From: Bacteroidota bacterium
GTDB lineage: Bacteria > Bacteroidota > Bacteroidia > Cytophagales > Spirosomataceae
Length of the DNA: 64,000 nucleotides
Assembly: GCA_020161355.1 (NCBI GenBank)
Contig: JAIUOF010000004.1
Coordinates: 248,001 to 312,000, forward strand
Reading direction: 5' to 3'
The position numbers and the translations under genes are program-made. The notes beneath the pieces were generated by a model. That model made no database searches. It had not been told where the DNA came from and worked only from the letters and a program-made list of their open reading frames with translations. Below are positions 61,435 to 64,000 of this stretch, piece by piece (the first letter of the stretch is position 1; each line of letters starts with the position of its first letter).

Positions 61435-62517
61435 ATGAAAAGAAATGAATTTTTAAGAGCCGGAGGTATTCTGGCGGCTTCTGCTTTTTTCTCTCCCAAT
61501 TCACTTCTGGCTGCTACAAGAGCAAAAAAAGAAAAGCTGGGCATCGCTTTAGTGGGCTTGGGTTATTACAGCACAGATTTATTGGCACCCGCATTAAAAC
61601 TTACCAACAATTGCGAGCTCAAGGGAATCGTTACCGGTACTCCGTCAAAGATTGAAAAATGGCAGCAAAAGTATGGTATTGTTGATAAAAACATTTACAA
61701 CTATCAAAACTACGAACAGATTGCAAACAATCCCGATATTGACATTATCTATGTGGTTTTACCTCCTTCAATGCACCGCGAATTTACGATTAGAGGAGCA
61801 GGTACCGGCAAGCATATTTTCTGTGAAAAACCCATGGCTCCTTCGGTGGCAGACTGCCAGGCTATGATTGATGCTTGTAATAAAAACAAGGTTTCCTTGG
61901 CCATTGGTTACCGTTGTCAGCATGACCCCAACATTCAACAAATGATGAAAATAGCTAAAGAAAGACCCTTCGGAAAACCCCGGATGATAAACTCTGCTGC
62001 GGGGTATTTTGACAATCGTACCACCCACTGGAAGCAAAACAAGGCTCTTGGAGGTGGAGTGATGGGAGATATGGGCGTATATGCCCTTCAAGGGGCAAGA
62101 TTAGCCACCGGAGAAGAGCCAATATCAGTTATAGCTCAGGCTTCAACCACCCGTCCGGAAATTTATAAAGAGGTGGAAGAGACCATGATGTTTCAATTGG
62201 AGTTTCCTTCAGGAGCCAGGGCCGCCTGTCAGACGAGTTTTGGCATAAACATGAATCATCTTCAGGTAAATTATGAAAAAGGCTGGCTCAAAATGGAGCC
62301 ACAGTCGGCATACAATGGCATAAATGGCAGCACTTCCGATGGAAAAATTATCAAAATTCAGATTGAAAATCAGCAAGCCAAACAAATGGATGAAGACAGC
62401 CTTGCACTTCTAAATGGCAATGCTCTAATAGCTCCCGGCGAAGAAGGAATGCGTGATATCAAAGTGGTAGAAGCCATTTATAAATCAGTGGCTACGGGAA
62501 GAGAAGTAAAAATTTAA
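61435..62517 (+). CDS. Gfo/Idh/MocA family oxidoreductase with Tat-like leader
   Basis: 360 residues. The leader MKRNEFLRAGGILAASAFF resembles periplasmic Gfo/Idh/MocA proteins exported by Tat, though the second arginine of the twin motif is replaced (KRNEF). NAD-binding GIALVGLGYYSTDLLAPAL, the EKPMAPS lysine-proline motif and GGGVMGDMGVYAL (substrate/His-region) are present. A TAnnTTTG box (TATTTTTG, 61327-61334) lies 100 bp upstream. It probably oxidises sugars; a link to 3-keto-sugar metabolism with DUF1080 is inference. Confidence 0.9.
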   Translation: MKRNEFLRAGGILAASAFFSPNSLLAATRAKKEKLGIALVGLGYYSTDLLAPALKLTNNCELKGIVTGTPSKIEKWQQKYGIVDKNIYNYQNYEQIANNPDIDIIYVVLPPSMHREFTIRGAGTGKHIFCEKPMAPSVADCQAMIDACNKNKVSLAIGYRCQHDPNIQQMMKIAKERPFGKPRMINSAAGYFDNRTTHWKQNKALGGGVMGDMGVYALQGARLATGEEPISVIAQASTTRPEIYKEVEETMMFQLEFPSGARAACQTSFGINMNHLQVNYEKGWLKMEPQSAYNGINGSTSDGKIIKIQIENQQAKQMDEDSLALLNGNALIAPGEEGMRDIKVVEAIYKSVATGREVKI

Positions 62518-62628
62518 ATTTTTTGGGTAGGCTTGGGAGTTCTTTTTTTTAAGAAACTGTCAAAGAGATAGATTAGACATTAAAAATTCTTTTATTATAG
62601 TTTCATATTTCGTTAATATGGTCAAAGA

Positions 62629-62659
62629 AAAAGCCCGAAACTTTGCTCTTCGGGCTTTT
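62629..62659. terminator. Bidirectional intrinsic terminator
   Basis: AAAAGCCCGAA pairs with TTCGGGCTTTT, 11 bp, with a 9-nt loop and T runs on both strands, between the convergent oxidoreductase and the minus-strand hypothetical gene. Confidence 0.85.
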
Positions 62660-62668
62660 TTAATTTTC

Positions 62669-63685
62669 TCAATATTTTGGCATATGATAATCCAAAAACT
62701 TCGAAGTTGTTTTATTCCATTTTTCTGTTAATGAACTTCTTTTTTTGTTAAAATCATTGTTTACAGCGTTAAAATCATTCATAGCTGCGTTAAGTTCATT
62801 GACCATTTTGTTGTAATTATCCACATCGGCCTGCGTTCGCGATTTGGTAGATTTTGCGTTAAATGCTTTACTCATTTTAGCAAAATTTTCCTCTTTCAAA
62901 ATATAATCAGTTATAACTTTTGATTTTGAGGCTTCATCCACATAAAATGTCATAAGTTCTTTCAATACAATTATCAAACTGCGGTCATTCATAAAAGCTT
63001 TGGTAGTATCCAGGACAACTAACGCCTGTTTTGCATATTTTTCAAGTGCATTTTTGTTTTGCTCAATCCCACTTATGTTCTTCCTGTTTTGGGCTTCAAT
63101 CATAAAATCTTCCTGCTTAAAGGACTTAAAAAACAATAAATAAAGGCTGTGGTAATACTTATCCACTTGAGATGATTTCAGTAATTTTTCTGACAAGGTT
63201 GAAGTTGATTCCACAAGATTTATTTTATTATTTTTTGCAAAAACCTTATATGAACCAGAAAACTTTTCAAAAGCTTCGTTTGCCTTTTTTTCTGCTAACT
63301 CCTGAGTCAAAAACAGAGCTTCCATGGCATCATACGATTGCTCCGCTACTTCTTCCAGATTTACAATCTTCCCGTAGTCTTCATTTAAAACATTATAAAC
63401 TATGTCCAGATAGCTTTTTAAGGCATCTTTCAGGCTTAAATCGCCTTTAAAAGCATGCATATTTACAGCTTTAGCTTTCGAAATTTTAACGGTGTTGATT
63501 AGGTCTATTCTTTTATTTTCAACTTTTCGGGCACTTTTTCCATGCGAAACCGCACTTATATAGCTAAGATATTTTTTAGAGATATCATTTTGCAATTCTG
63601 AAACCTGATTGAGGTAATCTAAACTTTCCTGTCCGTACGAATTAAGAGAGAAAAAAAGAATGAGGAGGGAGACTAATTTTTTCAT
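62669..63685 (-). CDS. Exported helical protein of unknown function
   Basis: 338 residues. Signal peptide MKKLVSLLILFFSLNSYG. The rest is predicted nearly all helical, with charged heptad-like segments (LAEKKANEAFEKFSGSYKVF; YNKMVNELNAAMNDFNAVNN). A C-terminal coiled coil ends WNKTTSKFLDYHMPKY. I recognise no family. It follows the partial gene at the window end by 9 bp, same direction, so they form an operon. Confidence 0.7.
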   Translation of the reverse strand: MKKLVSLLILFFSLNSYGQESLDYLNQVSELQNDISKKYLSYISAVSHGKSARKVENKRIDLINTVKISKAKAVNMHAFKGDLSLKDALKSYLDIVYNVLNEDYGKIVNLEEVAEQSYDAMEALFLTQELAEKKANEAFEKFSGSYKVFAKNNKINLVESTSTLSEKLLKSSQVDKYYHSLYLLFFKSFKQEDFMIEAQNRKNISGIEQNKNALEKYAKQALVVLDTTKAFMNDRSLIIVLKELMTFYVDEASKSKVITDYILKEENFAKMSKAFNAKSTKSRTQADVDNYNKMVNELNAAMNDFNAVNNDFNKKRSSLTEKWNKTTSKFLDYHMPKY

Positions 63686-63694
63686 TGGAGTGAT

Positions 63695-64000
63695 TTATTC
63701 ATTTAAGTTATTTAAAATTTCAAGGGATTCATTTATATAAATATCTTTAGAGATTTGTTTGGTAAGTCTTTCATTTAAAGCATTCCAAAACTCATCCATT
63801 TGAATACGGCTTTTGTCATGTGAAGGAATATTTACCTTAAACAAAGGCTCATTGACATTATATACGCTTTTTAGATCCTGAAAATTCTTATTTTCATCAT
63901 TCTGAATGTTGCAAAAACTATTCCAATTAAGCTCGAGTGCATTTTTCTCATTTTCAGAATATTTGGTTAAAAAAGAACTCACTTTTTCAATTGCCTTGAA
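63695..64000 (-). CDS. Hypothetical protein, 5' end beyond the window
   Basis: The frame is open from the window edge to the stop at 63695 (102 residues visible). A GTG at 63982 is available, but upstream codons FKAIEK continue the frame, so the gene probably begins outside. Helical, charged, with no signal or membrane segment visible in this part. Function unknown. Co-directional with the next gene. Confidence 0.6.
   Translation of the reverse strand, partial: FKAIEKVSSFLTKYSENEKNALELNWNSFCNIQNDENKNFQDLKSVYNVNEPLFKVNIPSHDKSRIQMDEFWNALNERLTKQISKDIYINESLEILNNLNE

Overview
The window looks like the chromosome of a low-GC, free-living Bacteroidota bacterium of the Cytophagales type. The evidence is a gliding/type IX secretion lipoprotein (GldJ), a T9SS C-terminal sorting domain on a DUF1501 protein, DUF5686, DUF4175, DUF1800 and regulator-propeller families, several copies of the Bacteroidota promoter (TTG, then TAnnTTTG), few recognisable Shine-Dalgarno sites, and intergenic palindromes typical of the phylum. 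I cannot name a genus from the sequence alone.

Layout. 1-9.3 kb: tail of a membrane acyltransferase-like gene, a secreted DUF1080 protein, DUF5686, two polyprenol-type glycosyltransferases, tRNA-Phe, a membrane Fe-S oxidoreductase and anmK. 9.3-20 kb: a DUF1800/DUF1501/outer-membrane-protein operon on the minus strand, a CocE hydrolase - L,D-transpeptidase - dinB run, a TIM-barrel sugar isomerase and a DEAD-box helicase. 20-22.3 kb: a small accessory patch with 33-bp tandem repeats, an AAA/DUF4143 ATPase and a nucleotidyltransferase pair. 22.3-30 kb: murF, ogt, an OB-fold protein, a second DUF1080 protein, a GH2 glycosidase, vapBC and a metallophosphoesterase. 30-34.6 kb: a compact defence-like island (below). 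35-42.5 kb: SDR enzyme, third DUF1080 protein, two regulator-propeller proteins, a ToxR-like membrane regulator, NIPSNAP and PPK2. 42.6-62.5 kb: mostly plus-strand housekeeping genes (mfd, gldJ, xth, DUF4175, mnmG, TPR protein, nadA, exonuclease, Gfo/Idh/MocA oxidoreductase). Two parS-like sites lie just before mnmG, and a 374-bp AT-rich DnaA-box region lies at 56.06-56.43 kb, so this part may be close to the replication origin. 62.6-64 kb: two minus-strand genes of unknown function.

The most interesting locus is 30.07-34.62 kb. A minus-strand operon encodes a protein with two ubiquitin-like domains fused to an E2-like domain, a JAMM/JAB protease and an E1-like ThiF protein. These are the parts of a bacterial ubiquitin-like conjugation system of the Bil (ISG15-like) anti-phage type, with the Ubl and E2 parts in one polypeptide. 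The JAB gene is odd: its frame opens directly after the in-frame stop of the Ubl-E2 gene, and no ATG, GTG or TTG lies upstream of its JAMM glutamate. Divergent from this operon, a consensus promoter overlaps the Ubl start codon and leads into about 290 nt of structured, non-coding sequence that ends in a GAAA-capped intrinsic terminator: a candidate small RNA. Next come a short membrane protein and a translationally coupled ImmA/IrrE-family protein with an N-terminal HTH, a plausible sensor/regulator or toxin-antitoxin-like unit.

Three DUF1080 (3-keto-disaccharide hydrolase-like) proteins, a sugar isomerase/epimerase, a Gfo/Idh/MocA oxidoreductase, a GH2 enzyme and an SDR enzyme suggest a periplasmic plant or algal sugar metabolism theme, though they are scattered and not in one operon.
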